Origin: Chromohalobacter sarecensis
GTDB lineage: Bacteria > Pseudomonadota > Gammaproteobacteria > Pseudomonadales > Halomonadaceae
Assembly (NCBI RefSeq): GCF_023061135.1
Contig: NZ_JAKGAN010000005.1
Span: forward strand, 1 to 64,000
Reading direction: 5' to 3'
Length of the DNA: 64,000 nt
The notes below the pieces were generated by a model, which was not told the DNA's origin, searched no databases, and saw nothing but the letters and a program-made list of their open reading frames with translations. Made by a program: the position numbers and the translations under genes. Positions 1 to 9,602 of this stretch are shown one piece after another (position 1 is the first letter of the stretch; every line of letters starts with the position of its first letter).

Positions 1-3000
1 TCACACCGTTATCACCGTCCGCGGGTGGCACGGCATCCACGATGGCGGTCACCGGATCGCTGGCATTGCCGGCCGGGTCGGTGGCAACGACGTCGATCGT
101 GTCGCCATCGGCCAGCGGGGTGTCGGGGGTCACCGACCAGGTACCGTCGTCGCCGACGATGACCGGTTCGCCGATCGTATTGCCGTTACCGTCGGTGACG
201 GTCACGGTGCTGCCGTTCTCACCCGTACCACTGATGGTGTCACCGTCGGTGGGATCGACCGTCGGTGCGTCCGGTGCCACGGTATCCAGGGTGAGAGTGT
301 CACCGGAAATTGTGGTGGTATTGCCCGCGGCATCGGTGATCGTCAGCGAGCTGGTGATCTCGCCGTCGGCGAGCGCGCCCAGGTTGAGGGTAAAAGTACC
401 GTCGTCGGCGACATCGGCGCTGGCCGAGTTGCCGTTCACATCGGTGAACGTGACTTCGCCGGTGGCGTCGGTATCGAGATCCTCGACGGTGAAGCTCACC
501 GCTCCGGCCTCGTCGGCGTTGATCAGCCCGTCGTCGTCATTGATGACGAGGGAGGCGGTCGGATCGGCATCGGCGACCGTGTCCACAGTCTCGGTAGCCG
601 GCTCGCTGGCGTTGCCAGCGGGATCGGTGGCCGTGGCCGTGACTTCATCGCCATCGGCCAGCGGGGTGTTGGGCGTCACGCTCCAGGTGCCGTCGTCGCC
701 GACGAGGACCGGTTCGCCAACGACATCGCCATCAGCGTCGGTGAGGGTCACGGTGCTGCCGACCTCGGCGGTGCCGGTGATGTCGTCACCGTTGGTGGGA
801 TCGATGGTGGGAGCGTCCGGCGCCACGGTATCCAGAGTGGCGCTGTCGGTGAACTCGGCTGAGTTACCGGCAGCGTCTTCCACGGTCAGCGTGGCGGTGA
901 GTTCGCCGTCGTTGAGGCCGGTGACATCGACATCGTCGAGACTAAAGCTACCGTCTGCGGCGATGGTGACCGTGGCCGGATCGACGGTCACACTGCCGCC
1001 GTCTCCGTCGCTGATCACCAGCGAAGCGATGCTCGCGCCGTCCTCGATCTGCCCGGTGAGGGTGACGTTGCCGGCTTCATCAAGCGAAAGCAGCTCGTCG
1101 TCACCGCTGACGATGGTCACACTGTTGTCGCCTTCAGCCGGCGGCAGCGCATCCACGGTCTCGGTAGCCGGATCGCTAGCGTTACCGGCGGGATCGGTGG
1201 CGGTGGCCGTGACGGTATCGCCATCGGCCAGCGGGGTCTCGGGCGTCACCGTCCAGGTGCCGTCGTCGCCGACGGTGACCGGTTCACCGATCGCGTTGCC
1301 GTCAGCGTCAGTGACGGTCACGGTGCTGCCGACTTCGGCGGTACCGGTGATGTCGTCGCCATCGGTCGGATCGATGGTGGGAGCGTCCGGCGCCACGGTA
1401 TCCAGAGTGGCGCTGTCGGTGAACTCGGCTGAGTTACCGGCGGCATCCTCCACTGTCAGCGTGGCGGTGAGTTCGCCGTCGTTGAGGCCGGTGACATCGA
1501 CATCGTCGAGACTGAAGCTACCATCTGCGGCAATCGTCACTGTCGCGGGATCGATCTCGAGCGGTACGCCGCCGTTGGTGCTGGTGATCACCAGCGAGGT
1601 GATGCTGGCGCCATCCTCGACCTGACCGGTGAGGGTGACGTTGCCGACTTCGTCGGCGTTATAGACGTTGTCGGCGAAAGTGACGTTGTTGTCGCCGACC
1701 GCGGGTGGCACGGCATCCACAGTCTCGGTCGCGGGCTCGCTGGCGTTGCCGGCGGGGTCGGTGGCCGTGGCAGTGACTTCATCGCCATCGGCCAGCGGGG
1801 TGTCGGGGGTCACCGTCCAGGTGCCGTCGTCGCCGACGATGACCGGTTCGCCGATCGTATTGCCGTCACCGTCGGTCACGGTCACGGTGCTGCCGGCTTC
1901 GGCGGTACCACTGATGGTGTCACCGTCGGTGGGATCGATCACGGGCGTATCCGGTGCCACGGTATCCAGGGTGGCGCTGTCGGTGAACTCGGCTGAGTTA
2001 CCGACCGCATCTTCCACCGTCAGCGTGACGGTGAGTTCGCCGTCGTTGAGGTCGGTGACATCGATACTGTCGAGACTAAAGCTACCGTCTGCGGCGATCG
2101 ACACTGTCGCGGGATCGATCTCGAGCGGTCCGCCGCCGTTGGCGCTGGTGATCACCAGCGATGCAATGCTGGCGCCATCCTCGACCTGACCGGTGAGGAT
2201 GACGTTGCCGGCTTCGTCGGCGGAGAGCAGCTCATCGTCGCCGCTGACGATCGTCACGCTGTTGTCGCCTTCGGCCGGAGGAATGCCATCCACAGTCTCG
2301 GTGGCCGGCTCGCTGACGTTACCGGCAGGATCGGTAGCCACAGCGTTGACGCTGTCGCCATCGGCCAGCGGGGTGTTGGGCGTCACGCTCCAGATGCCGT
2401 CGTCACCCACAAGTATCGGCTCGCCAACGACATCGCCGTCAGCGTCGGTGAGGGTCACGGTGCTGCCGGCTTCGGCGGTACCGGTGATGGTGTCACCGTT
2501 GGCCGGATCGATCGTCGGCGCGTCCGGTGCCACGGTATCCAGGGTGAGGGTGTCCCCGGAAACTGTGGCGGTATTGCCCGCGGCATCGGTGATCGTCAGC
2601 GAACTGATGACCTCGCCGTCGGCGAGCGCGCCCAGGTTGATGGTAAAGGTACCGTCGGCGGCGACATCGGCGATGGCTGAGTTGCCGTTGACATCGGTGA
2701 ACGTGACTTCGCCGCTGACGCCTTCATCCAGACCGGTCACGGTGAAGCTCACCGCCCCGGCTTCGTCGGAGTTGATCAGCCCGTCGTCGTCATTGATGAC
2801 AAGCGTTGCCGTCGGATCGGCATCGGCGATCGTGTCCACAGTCTCGATGGCCGGATCGCTGACGTTACCCGCGGGATCGGTGGTCGTGGCCGTGACTTCA
2901 TCGCCATCGGCCAGCGGGATGTCGGGCGTCACGCTCCAGATGCCGTCGTCACCCACAAGTACCGGCTCGCCAACGACATCGCCGTCAGCGTCGGTGAGGG

Positions 3001-6000
3001 TCACGGTGCTGCCGGCTTCGGCGGTACCGGTGATGGTGTCACCGTTGGTGGGATCGATGGTGGGTGCATCCGGTGCCAGGGTATCCAGGGTGGCGCTGTC
3101 GGTGAACTCGGCTGAGTTACCGGCCGCATCTTCCACCGTCATCGTGACGGTGAGTTCACCGTCGGGTAGGCCAAAAAGGTTAGTTGTGTACGAGAACGAC
3201 CCGTCACTGTTGAGGGTGATCGTGTCGACATCGATAGTCATTGGCTCGTCGCCAGCATCACTAGAGATTTCGAGGGAGGCGATGCTCGCGCCGCTCTCGA
3301 TCTGCCCGGTGAGGGTGGCGGTGTTGGCCTCGGCGGCGTTGTAGACGTCGTCGGCGAAAGTGACGCTGTTGTCTCCCACATTCGGCGCGGTGATATCCAC
3401 GCTGATCGTATCGGTCACAGGGGTTGCCGGGTTACCGGCCGCGTCGGTGGCGGTCACTTCGATCGTGTTATCACCTTCGCTCAAGGTGACGCTGTCGGTA
3501 GGCACATTCCAGTTGCCGTCTGCATCGACGTCGGCCGTGATCGGCTCGCCGCCGTTGACGCTCACGCTGACCGTGGCGTCGGAATCATCCACCGTGCCGG
3601 TGAGTGCCGGGCTGGTGTCGTTGATCGGTTCGTCCAGGGCCTCGATCGTAACGACCGGCGCGGTCTGGTCGAGTGTTGCGGTATCGATGACCGTACCGCT
3701 GTTACCAGCGGCGTCTTCCACCGCCAGGGTGGCGGTCAGGTCGCCATCGGGCAGACCGGTAAGGTCGGCGGTATAGCTGAACGTGCCATCGCCGTTGAGC
3801 GTGATGCCCCCACCGGCAATGGTGAGCAGATCACCGCCGCCGGCACTGGTGATGGTCAGCGATTCGATGCTGGCGCCGTCCTCGATCTGCCCGGTGAGGG
3901 TGGCGGTATTGGCCTCGTCGGCGTTATAGACGTCTTCGGCGAAGTTGACGCTGTTGTCGCCGGCATCCGGCGCCGTAGTATCCACGCTGATTGTGTCGGA
4001 GACAGGAGTCGCAGAATTGCCGGCCGCGTCTGTGGCCGTGACGCTGAGGGTGTTATCGCCCTCGTCGAAAATGACGCTGCCTTCGGGCAGAGTCCAGTTG
4101 CCGTCTGCATCGACGTCGGCCGTGATCGGCTCGCCGCCGTTGACGCTCACGCTAACCGTGGCATCGGGATCATCGACGGTTCCGGTAATGGCCGGGGTGG
4201 TGTCGTTGATCGGCTCATCGAGCGCATCGATGGCCACTGTTGGCGCGGCCTGGTCGAGTGTTGCGGTATCGGTGACCGTACCGCTGTTACCGGCGGCGTC
4301 TTCCACCGTCAGGGTGGCGGTCAGGTCGCCGTCGGCCAGGCCGGAGAGATCGACGCCGGTGGCGGTCAGGTTGCCATCGGCATCGATGTCGAACTCGGTG
4401 ACTTCGATACTGCCACCGGCGCCATCAATGATCGTCAATCCGGTAACGGTGGCATCGTCTTCGACGCGCCCGCTCAACGTGATGCTGCTAGCTTCATCGG
4501 CGCTGAGGAAATCGTCGCCACCGCTTTCGATCAGGATGCTGTTGCTGCCGTCATCGTTGGCAGGCGGGTTGTCATCCACCGTGGTCATGGCCGACGGGCT
4601 GTCGTTGCCGGCGTCATCCGTGGCAATGGCGTTGACCGTGTTGCCGTCGACGAGCGGATCGTCCGGCGTGAACGACCAGGTACCATCGGTGTTGACCGGA
4701 ATATCCTCGGCGATGACGGTGTCGTCTCCGTCGGTCAGCGTTACCGTGCTGCCGGGTTCTGCGGTACCGGTGAGGGTGTCACCGTTGGTGGGCTCGATCG
4801 TCGGGATGTCAGGTGCAACGGTGTCGACGGTCAGATCGAATTGGTCGCTGGCATTGGATTCATTGCCAGCGGCATCAGTGGCTGTGGCGGTAAAGCGATA
4901 GTCGCCATCGCTTAGCGCATCTTCAGGCGTGAATGCCCAGTCACCTTGCTCGTCGGCGATTGCGGTGCCGATGGCTGAGCCGTTGGCAAGGATCGTGACC
5001 GTACTGCCTGATTCGGCGTTACCACGCAGTGCTGGTCGGTTGTCGTTGGTATCGGATCCGGTGGCCAGGTCGCCCGCTACAGGGTCGACATCGTCGATCG
5101 CAGTAGCGATCGTAGGTGCATCGGGAGGGGTGGTGTCGATGACGACTGCATAGGGTTGGCTGGCATCCGATTCCTGCCCGGTCGGGTCGATCGAGGTCGC
5201 CATGAAAGTCGTATTGCCATCTGCCAGGCGGCTGAAAATCCTGAAGCTCCAGTTGCCGACATTGTCGACCTGAGTTGTGCCGAGGATCTGCATCTCATTG
5301 CCGTCGTCCGCCCAGACCTGGACCGTGTTGGTCGCTTCTGCGGTACCCACCAATGTCGGGGTGGGGTCGTTGGTCATCTCTCCATCGTCGACGTTTCCGG
5401 TAACAGGTGCGGCCGTATCCAGCGACGTGATGATGATGGGTTCGGAAGGAGGTAGGGCATCTACCAGGTCTTCATCGACCGTGGCGGTCCCTGGTTCGCT
5501 GATGTTGCCAGCCGCGTCGGTGGCAGTGGCGGTAAAGACCGCCCCGTCCTCAAGTGGCGTCTCGGGGGCGTAGGACCAGTTGCCGTTTCTGTCCGCCGTT
5601 ATTTCCGCGATGGTATCGCCATCGCTGTCGGTCAGCGTGACGGTGCTGTCGGGCTCGGCGCTGCCCGTCAATATCTCGCCATTAGTCGGGTCGACGGCTG
5701 GCGCGGCGGGCGGTTGGGTATCGACGATCAGGGTGAATGGGTCACTGGCGTCCGATACATTGCCGGCGGAGTCCGTAGCGGTGACAGTGAAGGCGTAGTC
5801 ACCGTCGTCGAGGTCGTCGGTGGTGAATGTCCATTCGCCTTGCCCGTTGACCGTGGCGGTCCCAATCTCCTCGCCATCGGCGTAAACCGTGAGGGCGCTG
5901 CCCGCTTCGGCGCGTCCGCTCAGGGTCGGAGTGGTGTCGTTGGTGCTGGCTTCCCGGTCGACGGGTCCGGTCTGCGGATCGACATCGTCGCTCACCCCGG

Positions 6001-7129
6001 AAATCGTCGGCGTGGCCGGGGGCGTGGTGTCGTTCAGGTCGCCGTCGACGATGACGCTACCGGGTTCGCTGACATTGCCCGCGGCGTCGGTCGCGATCGC
6101 CTCGATCTCGGTGCCATCGACCAAAGGCTCTCCTGGCTGGAGCGACCAGTTGCCGTTGTCGTCCGTCGTGGTCTGGCCGATAGCGTTACCGTCGCCGTCG
6201 GTCAGCGTCACTTTGCTGCCGGGTTCCGCGGTGCCGATCAGCACGCTGCCATTGTTCGGATCGAGGGTCGGTGAATCCGGTGCTGATGTGTCGATCGTCA
6301 GCGCATAGTCGTCACTGCCATTCGAGACATTGCCAACGGCGTCGGTGGCGGTGACGCTGAACGTGTAGTCGCCGTCGTCGAGATCGCCGGGGGTAAATGC
6401 CCAGTTGCCTTGGTCATCGGCCGTCGTGGTGCCGGTTTGCTCGCCGTTGGCGAAGATCGTCACGGTGCTGCCGGCTTCGGCGCGCCCCGTCAGGCGCGGC
6501 GTGGTGTCGTTGGTGCTGTCGCCGCTGGCAAGATCGCCGGTCTGGGGGGCGGCGTCGTCCATGGCAGCAGTGATCGTGGGGGCGTCGGGCGGTGTCGTAT
6601 CGCCTTCGCCGTTCTCTCCGTCGTCCGGCGGTGTGTTCCCGCCGTCATCATCGTCGCTACCGCCGCTACTTCCACCGCCCGCAGCGATCGCGCCGGCTGC
6701 CAGTGCGCCACCTCCAATCGCCGCCCAGCCTAGTGGCGTGACGGCAGCCCCTTCACTTTCTCCACCGGCAACGCTAACCGGTTCGAAGACGCCGAATTCG
6801 CCCTGAGGAATGTAGTCGGCGGCAATGACGCCATCACCCCCGGCAGGGCTAAGATCGACCCAGACCAACTCCTGATCGTCTCCGGTCAAATAAAGCTGAC
6901 TGGCTGCCTCCTCGCTACCATAGAAGTTCTCGATGCGAATTACTTGGCCGTCGCTAGTCTGTACGAGAAGATCATTCCCATCGCGTGATAGAGACGCTAC
7001 GTCATGCGGTGAAAGACTGAGAAGGATGTGACGTGATTGGGCAAGAGTGACGCTGCCATTATTGACCGCTACCGCGGGCATCTGGGCTATGTCTGCTTGG
7101 CGTGTAGCAATCTTGGCAGAAACGGTCAT
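1..7129 (-). CDS. BapA-type giant Ig-like repeat biofilm adhesin (C-terminus off the left edge)
   Basis: An open frame runs without a stop from an ATG at 7129 to the left edge, giving 2376 codons with no C-terminus. A GGGGGA ribosome site lies just upstream of the ATG. Residues 1 to about 120 resemble the BapA prefix-like domain (TVSAKIATRQ...DGNDLLVQTSDGQVIRIENF). A Gly/Ala/Ser/Asp-rich linker follows at about 135-180. The rest is tandem bacterial Ig-like modules of roughly 90-100 residues that end in motifs such as ATDPAGNASEPATETVD. DxDG-type acidic loops suggest calcium binding. Family knowledge: such proteins are exported by type I secretion and mediate surface attachment and biofilm formation; the export signal would lie in the missing C-terminus. 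Composition leaves long empty frames on the opposite strand, which are artefacts. The adhesin class is secure; its ligand is unknown. Confidence 0.9.
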   Translation of the reverse strand, partial: MTVSAKIATRQADIAQMPAVAVNNGSVTLAQSRHILLSLSPHDVASLSRDGNDLLVQTSDGQVIRIENFYGSEEAASQLYLTGDDQELVWVDLSPAGGDGVIAADYIPQGEFGVFEPVSVAGGESEGAAVTPLGWAAIGGGALAAGAIAAGGGSSGGSDDDDGGNTPPDDGENGEGDTTPPDAPTITAAMDDAAPQTGDLASGDSTNDTTPRLTGRAEAGSTVTIFANGEQTGTTTADDQGNWAFTPGDLDDGDYTFSVTATDAVGNVSNGSDDYALTIDTSAPDSPTLDPNNGSVLIGTAEPGSKVTLTDGDGNAIGQTTTDDNGNWSLQPGEPLVDGTEIEAIATDAAGNVSEPGSVIVDGDLNDTTPPATPTISGVSDDVDPQTGPVDREASTNDTTPTLSGRAEAGSALTVYADGEEIGTATVNGQGEWTFTTDDLDDGDYAFTVTATDSAGNVSDASDPFTLIVDTQPPAAPAVDPTNGEILTGSAEPDSTVTLTDSDGDTIAEITADRNGNWSYAPETPLEDGAVFTATATDAAGNISEPGTATVDEDLVDALPPSEPIIITSLDTAAPVTGNVDDGEMTNDPTPTLVGTAEATNTVQVWADDGNEMQILGTTQVDNVGNWSFRIFSRLADGNTTFMATSIDPTGQESDASQPYAVVIDTTPPDAPTIATAIDDVDPVAGDLATGSDTNDNRPALRGNAESGSTVTILANGSAIGTAIADEQGDWAFTPEDALSDGDYRFTATATDAAGNESNASDQFDLTVDTVAPDIPTIEPTNGDTLTGTAEPGSTVTLTDGDDTVIAEDIPVNTDGTWSFTPDDPLVDGNTVNAIATDDAGNDSPSAMTTVDDNPPANDDGSNSILIESGGDDFLSADEASSITLSGRVEDDATVTGLTIIDGAGGSIEVTEFDIDADGNLTATGVDLSGLADGDLTATLTVEDAAGNSGTVTDTATLDQAAPTVAIDALDEPINDTTPAITGTVDDPDATVSVSVNGGEPITADVDADGNWTLPEGSVIFDEGDNTLSVTATDAAGNSATPVSDTISVDTTAPDAGDNSVNFAEDVYNADEANTATLTGQIEDGASIESLTITSAGGGDLLTIAGGGITLNGDGTFSYTADLTGLPDGDLTATLAVEDAAGNSGTVIDTATLDQTAPVVTIEALDEPINDTSPALTGTVDDSDATVSVSVNGGEPITADVDADGNWNVPTDSVTLSEGDNTIEVTATDAAGNPATPVTDTISVDITAPNVGDNSVTFADDVYNAAEANTATLTGQIESGASIASLEISSDAGDEPMTIDVDTITLNSDGSFSYTTNLFGLPDGELTVTMTVEDAAGNSAEFTDSATLDTLAPDAPTIDPTNGDTITGTAEAGSTVTLTDADGDVVGEPVLVGDDGIWSVTPDIPLADGDEVTATTTDPAGNVSDPAIETVDTIADADPTATLVINDDDGLINSDEAGAVSFTVTGLDEGVSGEVTFTDVNGNSAIADVAADGTFTINLGALADGEVISSLTITDAAGNTATVSGDTLTLDTVAPDAPTIDPANGDTITGTAEAGSTVTLTDADGDVVGEPILVGDDGIWSVTPNTPLADGDSVNAVATDPAGNVSEPATETVDGIPPAEGDNSVTIVSGDDELLSADEAGNVILTGQVEDGASIASLVITSANGGGPLEIDPATVSIAADGSFSLDSIDVTDLNDGELTVTLTVEDAVGNSAEFTDSATLDTVAPDTPVIDPTDGDTISGTAEAGSTVTVTDGDGNTIGEPVIVGDDGTWTVTPDTPLADGDEVTATATDPAGNASEPATETVDAVPPAVGDNNVTFADNVYNADEVGNVTLTGQVEDGASITSLVITSTNGGVPLEIDPATVTIAADGSFSLDDVDVTGLNDGELTATLTVEDAAGNSAEFTDSATLDTVAPDAPTIDPTDGDDITGTAEVGSTVTVTDADGNAIGEPVTVGDDGTWTVTPETPLADGDTVTATATDPAGNASDPATETVDALPPAEGDNSVTIVSGDDELLSLDEAGNVTLTGQIEDGASIASLVISDGDGGSVTVDPATVTIAADGSFSLDDVDVTGLNDGELTATLTVEDAAGNSAEFTDSATLDTVAPDAPTIDPTNGDDITGTAEVGSTVTLTDADGDVVGEPVLVGDDGTWSVTPNTPLADGDEVTATATDPAGNASEPATETVDTVADADPTASLVINDDDGLINADEAGAVSFTVEDLDTDATGEVTFTDVNGNSASADVADDGTFTLNLGALADGEITSSLTITDAAGNTTTISGDTLTLDTVAPDAPTVDPTDGDTISGTGENGSTVTVTDGNGNTIGEPVIVGDDGTWSVTPDTPLADGDTIDVVATDPAGNASDPVTAIVDAVPPADGDNGV
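601..3140 (-). repeat. Near-identical tandem Ig-module repeats inside the adhesin gene
   Basis: The same two-module DNA block recurs with a period of about 570-600 bp. For example, the stretch around GAACTCGGCTGAGTTACC (plus strand) appears near 850, 1420, 1990 and 3100, and the stretch around GCCATCGGCCAGCGGGGT appears near 110, 650, 1220, 1780, 2360 and 2900. Module order varies between a GTAEAGSTVTLTD-type domain, a LTGQIEDGASIASL-type domain and an INDDDGLINADEAG-type domain. The high nucleotide identity points to recent duplication or gene conversion, so repeat number may differ between strains. Confidence 0.8.
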
Positions 7130-7685
7130 GGTTCCCCCTATGTGTACCGTGAGCAAGTTACGTGTCCGTCTTGCCGCATGACGTTATTAGTTGTCTTCAT
7201 ACCTAAAGCTTAATCTTTATTTTTGTGTTTTAAACAGTGAGTTTTTCGAATCCGTTCAGTGTTTTTTATTGGTCCTATATGACTGTAAGTGTTGTGTGAT
7301 AATTCTTGTAAGCATTTTGCTATGCAGTTGTGGTTAAGATAGGACTCTATAGCCTGTGGTGTTTGCTGCGGTGTGTGATGTTGGTTTCCTCGTTTTGGCG
7401 CATAGTCCTTTTTGTGTAATATTTTTGTTTAAAAATTTAAGAGAATGCTTACATTAATTGTGTCCAATGTGCTGGTCGTAATGTGTTGGGTGTCTTGCAT
7501 TAAGCCGAGAAAGGTAGATGTCAGATTCTGGATAATCAGTCTGAAAAGTTCTCCCTCGCTGACAGCCAAAATTCCTCCAGCAGCTCATCCCAGTCAGCTA
7601 AAGGTGCTACCCCTGACCACCGACCGCCGATTTATACGCCAACCCCCCGCCACGGCCTTTGCTCACGTTGCCGAGCGGCGTCATA
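7130..7685. other. AT-rich intergenic leader between the adhesin and the CvfB-like gene
   Basis: About 555 bases without a convincing gene. Composition is clearly more AT-rich than the flanks, with runs such as TTTAAAAATTTAA near 7429-7441 and several T tracts between 7205 and 7440. It must hold the adhesin promoter on the minus strand and probably the promoter of the rightward gene, but I cannot place a single strong -35/-10 pair. A frame starting at 7445 is an out-of-frame overlap with the next gene. AT-rich leaders of this kind are typical of biofilm genes under nucleoid-protein or cyclic-di-GMP control; that is inference. Confidence 0.5.
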
Positions 7686-8453
7686 ATGAGGACATATCTC
7701 TCGTCAGTGGCCGCTATCATGTCCCGTTCCCAAGTTCCGTCTCCACGTTCATCCGCCACCGGGCAGCGTGCGTCGAGTGCGACGCGGCCGCCCCTGGGGC
7801 GTATTGGCGAGGTGGCGTATCTCAAGGTCGTGGCGGTCAACACGACCGGTGCCTTTCTCGATTGGGGCCAGCCCAAGGATGTGTTGCTGCCGTTCGCCGA
7901 GCAGCGCTTTCGTCCCGAGGTCGGCAAGCGGGTGCTGGTGATGCTCTACGAGGACGCTCAGGGGCGGCCGGTGGCGTCGATGCGCCTGGATCGCTTCCTG
8001 GCCGATGAGGCGCCGGGGATGACGCCCGGTGACCGGGTCGCGCTGGTGATCGCCGAGCGTACCGATCTCGGCTTCAAGGCGGTGGTCGATCACCGCTATT
8101 GGGGCTTGCTGTACGCCGATGACATTATCCATCCGCCTCGGCGCGGCCAGCGGCTGACCGGTTACATCAAGCGTGTGCGTGAAGACGGGCGCCTCGACCT
8201 GGCCATGCTGCCGCCCGGCGAGGCGGGGCTCGATGTGGTCGGCGACAAGGTGCTGGAGTTGCTGCGCTGCCACGGCGGGTATGTGGCGTTGGGCGACAAG
8301 ACGCCCGCTGCCGAGATCAAGGCACGCATGGGCGTCAGCAAGAGCGCCTTCAAGCAGGCGGTGGGGCGGCTCTACAAGAAGCGACTCATCACCATCGAGG
8401 AAGACGGCATCCGCCTGACGCGCGAGGCGATAGACGCGCATCAGTCCGGCTGA
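7686..8453 (+). CDS. CvfB-like S1-domain RNA-binding protein
   Basis: The product of about 255 residues matches the CvfB/YitL family. After a variable N-terminus, an S1-like fold begins at GRIGEVAYLKVVAVNTTGAFLDWG. A second S1-like segment follows (LVIAERTDLGFKAVVDHRYWGLLY), then a third (GQRLTGYIKRVREDGRLDLAM). A C-terminal winged helix ends the protein (MGVSKSAFKQAVGRLYKKRLI). Family members bind RNA and influence virulence or translation-related regulation; the direct targets are not known. The frame is open back to a TTG at 7659. I chose the ATG at 7686, with GAGCGG seven bases upstream, though the ATG at 7719 is also possible. The gene stands alone ahead of gshB, separated by a promoter-like region. 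Length is close to the family norm. Confidence 0.82.
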   Translation: MRTYLSSVAAIMSRSQVPSPRSSATGQRASSATRPPLGRIGEVAYLKVVAVNTTGAFLDWGQPKDVLLPFAEQRFRPEVGKRVLVMLYEDAQGRPVASMRLDRFLADEAPGMTPGDRVALVIAERTDLGFKAVVDHRYWGLLYADDIIHPPRRGQRLTGYIKRVREDGRLDLAMLPPGEAGLDVVGDKVLELLRCHGGYVALGDKTPAAEIKARMGVSKSAFKQAVGRLYKKRLITIEEDGIRLTREAIDAHQSG

Positions 8454-8468
8454 CGCGTCGCTGGCACC

Positions 8469-8498
8469 TTGGTCTTCCGTTGGTCGCTGCGGCATACT
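8469..8498 (+). promoter_or_regulatory. Candidate sigma-70 promoter for gshB
   Basis: TTGGTC (8469-8474) and CATACT (8493-8498) are separated by 18 bases and lie 34 bases before the gshB start codon. The match is moderate and no start site has been mapped. Confidence 0.35.
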
Positions 8499-8531
8499 GC
8501 GCGCATTCATTCCTGACTTGGAAGACCGATC

Positions 8532-9485
8532 ATGAGCGAGCGCGCCTTGAAGCTCGGCGTGGTGATGGACCCCATTGCCGATATCGCCTACAAGAAAGAT
8601 ACCACCCTGGCCATGCTGTGGGCCGCTCAGCAACGCGGCTGGTCGCTTTATTATCTCGAGCCGGAAGACCTGTACCTGGAAGGCGGGCGCGCCATGGGCC
8701 GCATGCGCGCATTGGAAGCGTATCGTGACCCCGAGGCATGGTATCGACTCGAGGCGGTGCAGGCCGCGCCGCTGGCGGAGCTCGACGTGATCCTGATGCG
8801 TCAGGACCCGCCGGTTGATGACCACTTCCTCAACGCCGTGCATTTGCTGGGCTTCGCCGAGCGCGAGGGCGTGCTGGTGGTCAATCCCACCCAGGCGCTT
8901 TTGACCAGCAATGAGAAACTCTTCGCCCAGCAGTTCCCGCACTGCATTCCGCCCTCCGTGGTCTCTTGCCACGATGCCGTCTTGCGTGACTTCCATGCCC
9001 AGCACGGCGATGTGATCTTCAAGCCGCTGGACGGCATGGGCGGTAACGGCATCTTTCATATCACGCCGGAGGGCCGCAACCTGGGCTCGGTCATCGAGCA
9101 GCTCACCGAGCGCGGCACGCGCCAGATCATGGCGCAGCGTTATCTGCCCGAGATCAAGGCCGGCGATACGCGCATCCTGCTGATCGACGGCGAACCCGTG
9201 CCCTATGGCCTGGCGCGTATTCCCAGCGCCGGCGAGACACGCGGCAACCTGGCGGCCGGCGGACGCGGCGAGGCCCGCGAACTCACCGACCGCGATTACT
9301 GGCTCATCGAGCAGGTCAAGCCGGCGATCCTCGACAAGGGTCTGATCTTCGTCGGGCTCGACGTGATTGGCGACTACATCACCGAGATCAACGTCACCAG
9401 CCCCACCTGCGTGCGCGAGATCGACGCCCAGCGCGGCACCGATATCGCTGGACTCTTGATGGACGCCATTGCCCGGCGCTTCTAA
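8532..9485 (+). CDS. gshB: Glutathione synthetase
   Basis: The 317-residue product is close to E. coli GshB (315) in length and sequence. It catalyses ATP-dependent joining of gamma-glutamylcysteine and glycine in the cytoplasm, the last step of glutathione synthesis. The N-terminus LGVVMDPIADIAYKKDTTLAML is the conserved substrate-binding start. The ATP-grasp core shows VIFKPLDGMGGNGIF near residues 157-171. The C-terminal metal and substrate loop reads YITEINVTSPTCVREID. The start codon follows a GGAAGACC-type ribosome site. The gene leads a rightward group with yqgE and ruvX, a neighbourhood common in gammaproteobacteria. In a salt-stressed cell glutathione supports redox balance. Assignment is firm. 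Confidence 0.97.
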   Translation: MSERALKLGVVMDPIADIAYKKDTTLAMLWAAQQRGWSLYYLEPEDLYLEGGRAMGRMRALEAYRDPEAWYRLEAVQAAPLAELDVILMRQDPPVDDHFLNAVHLLGFAEREGVLVVNPTQALLTSNEKLFAQQFPHCIPPSVVSCHDAVLRDFHAQHGDVIFKPLDGMGGNGIFHITPEGRNLGSVIEQLTERGTRQIMAQRYLPEIKAGDTRILLIDGEPVPYGLARIPSAGETRGNLAAGGRGEARELTDRDYWLIEQVKPAILDKGLIFVGLDVIGDYITEINVTSPTCVREIDAQRGTDIAGLLMDAIARRF

Positions 9486-9602
9486 GCGCCGCTCGCCATC
9501 CCAGGAGGGCGAGGTTCGGCGAGTGGAATGATACAATCGCTGCGAAAAGCACCAATTTCGGCGTATGCGAGGGCGAAACGCGCCTCGACGCCCGGGAGGC
9601 TC

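Noticed and set aside
42-3776. Long plus-strand open frames (527, 173, 383 and 138 codons) rich in Ser, Val, Pro and Ala
   Set aside because: They are antisense to the adhesin repeats. The minus strand has the domain-bearing frame with start and ribosome site; low stop density on the other strand follows from repeat composition.
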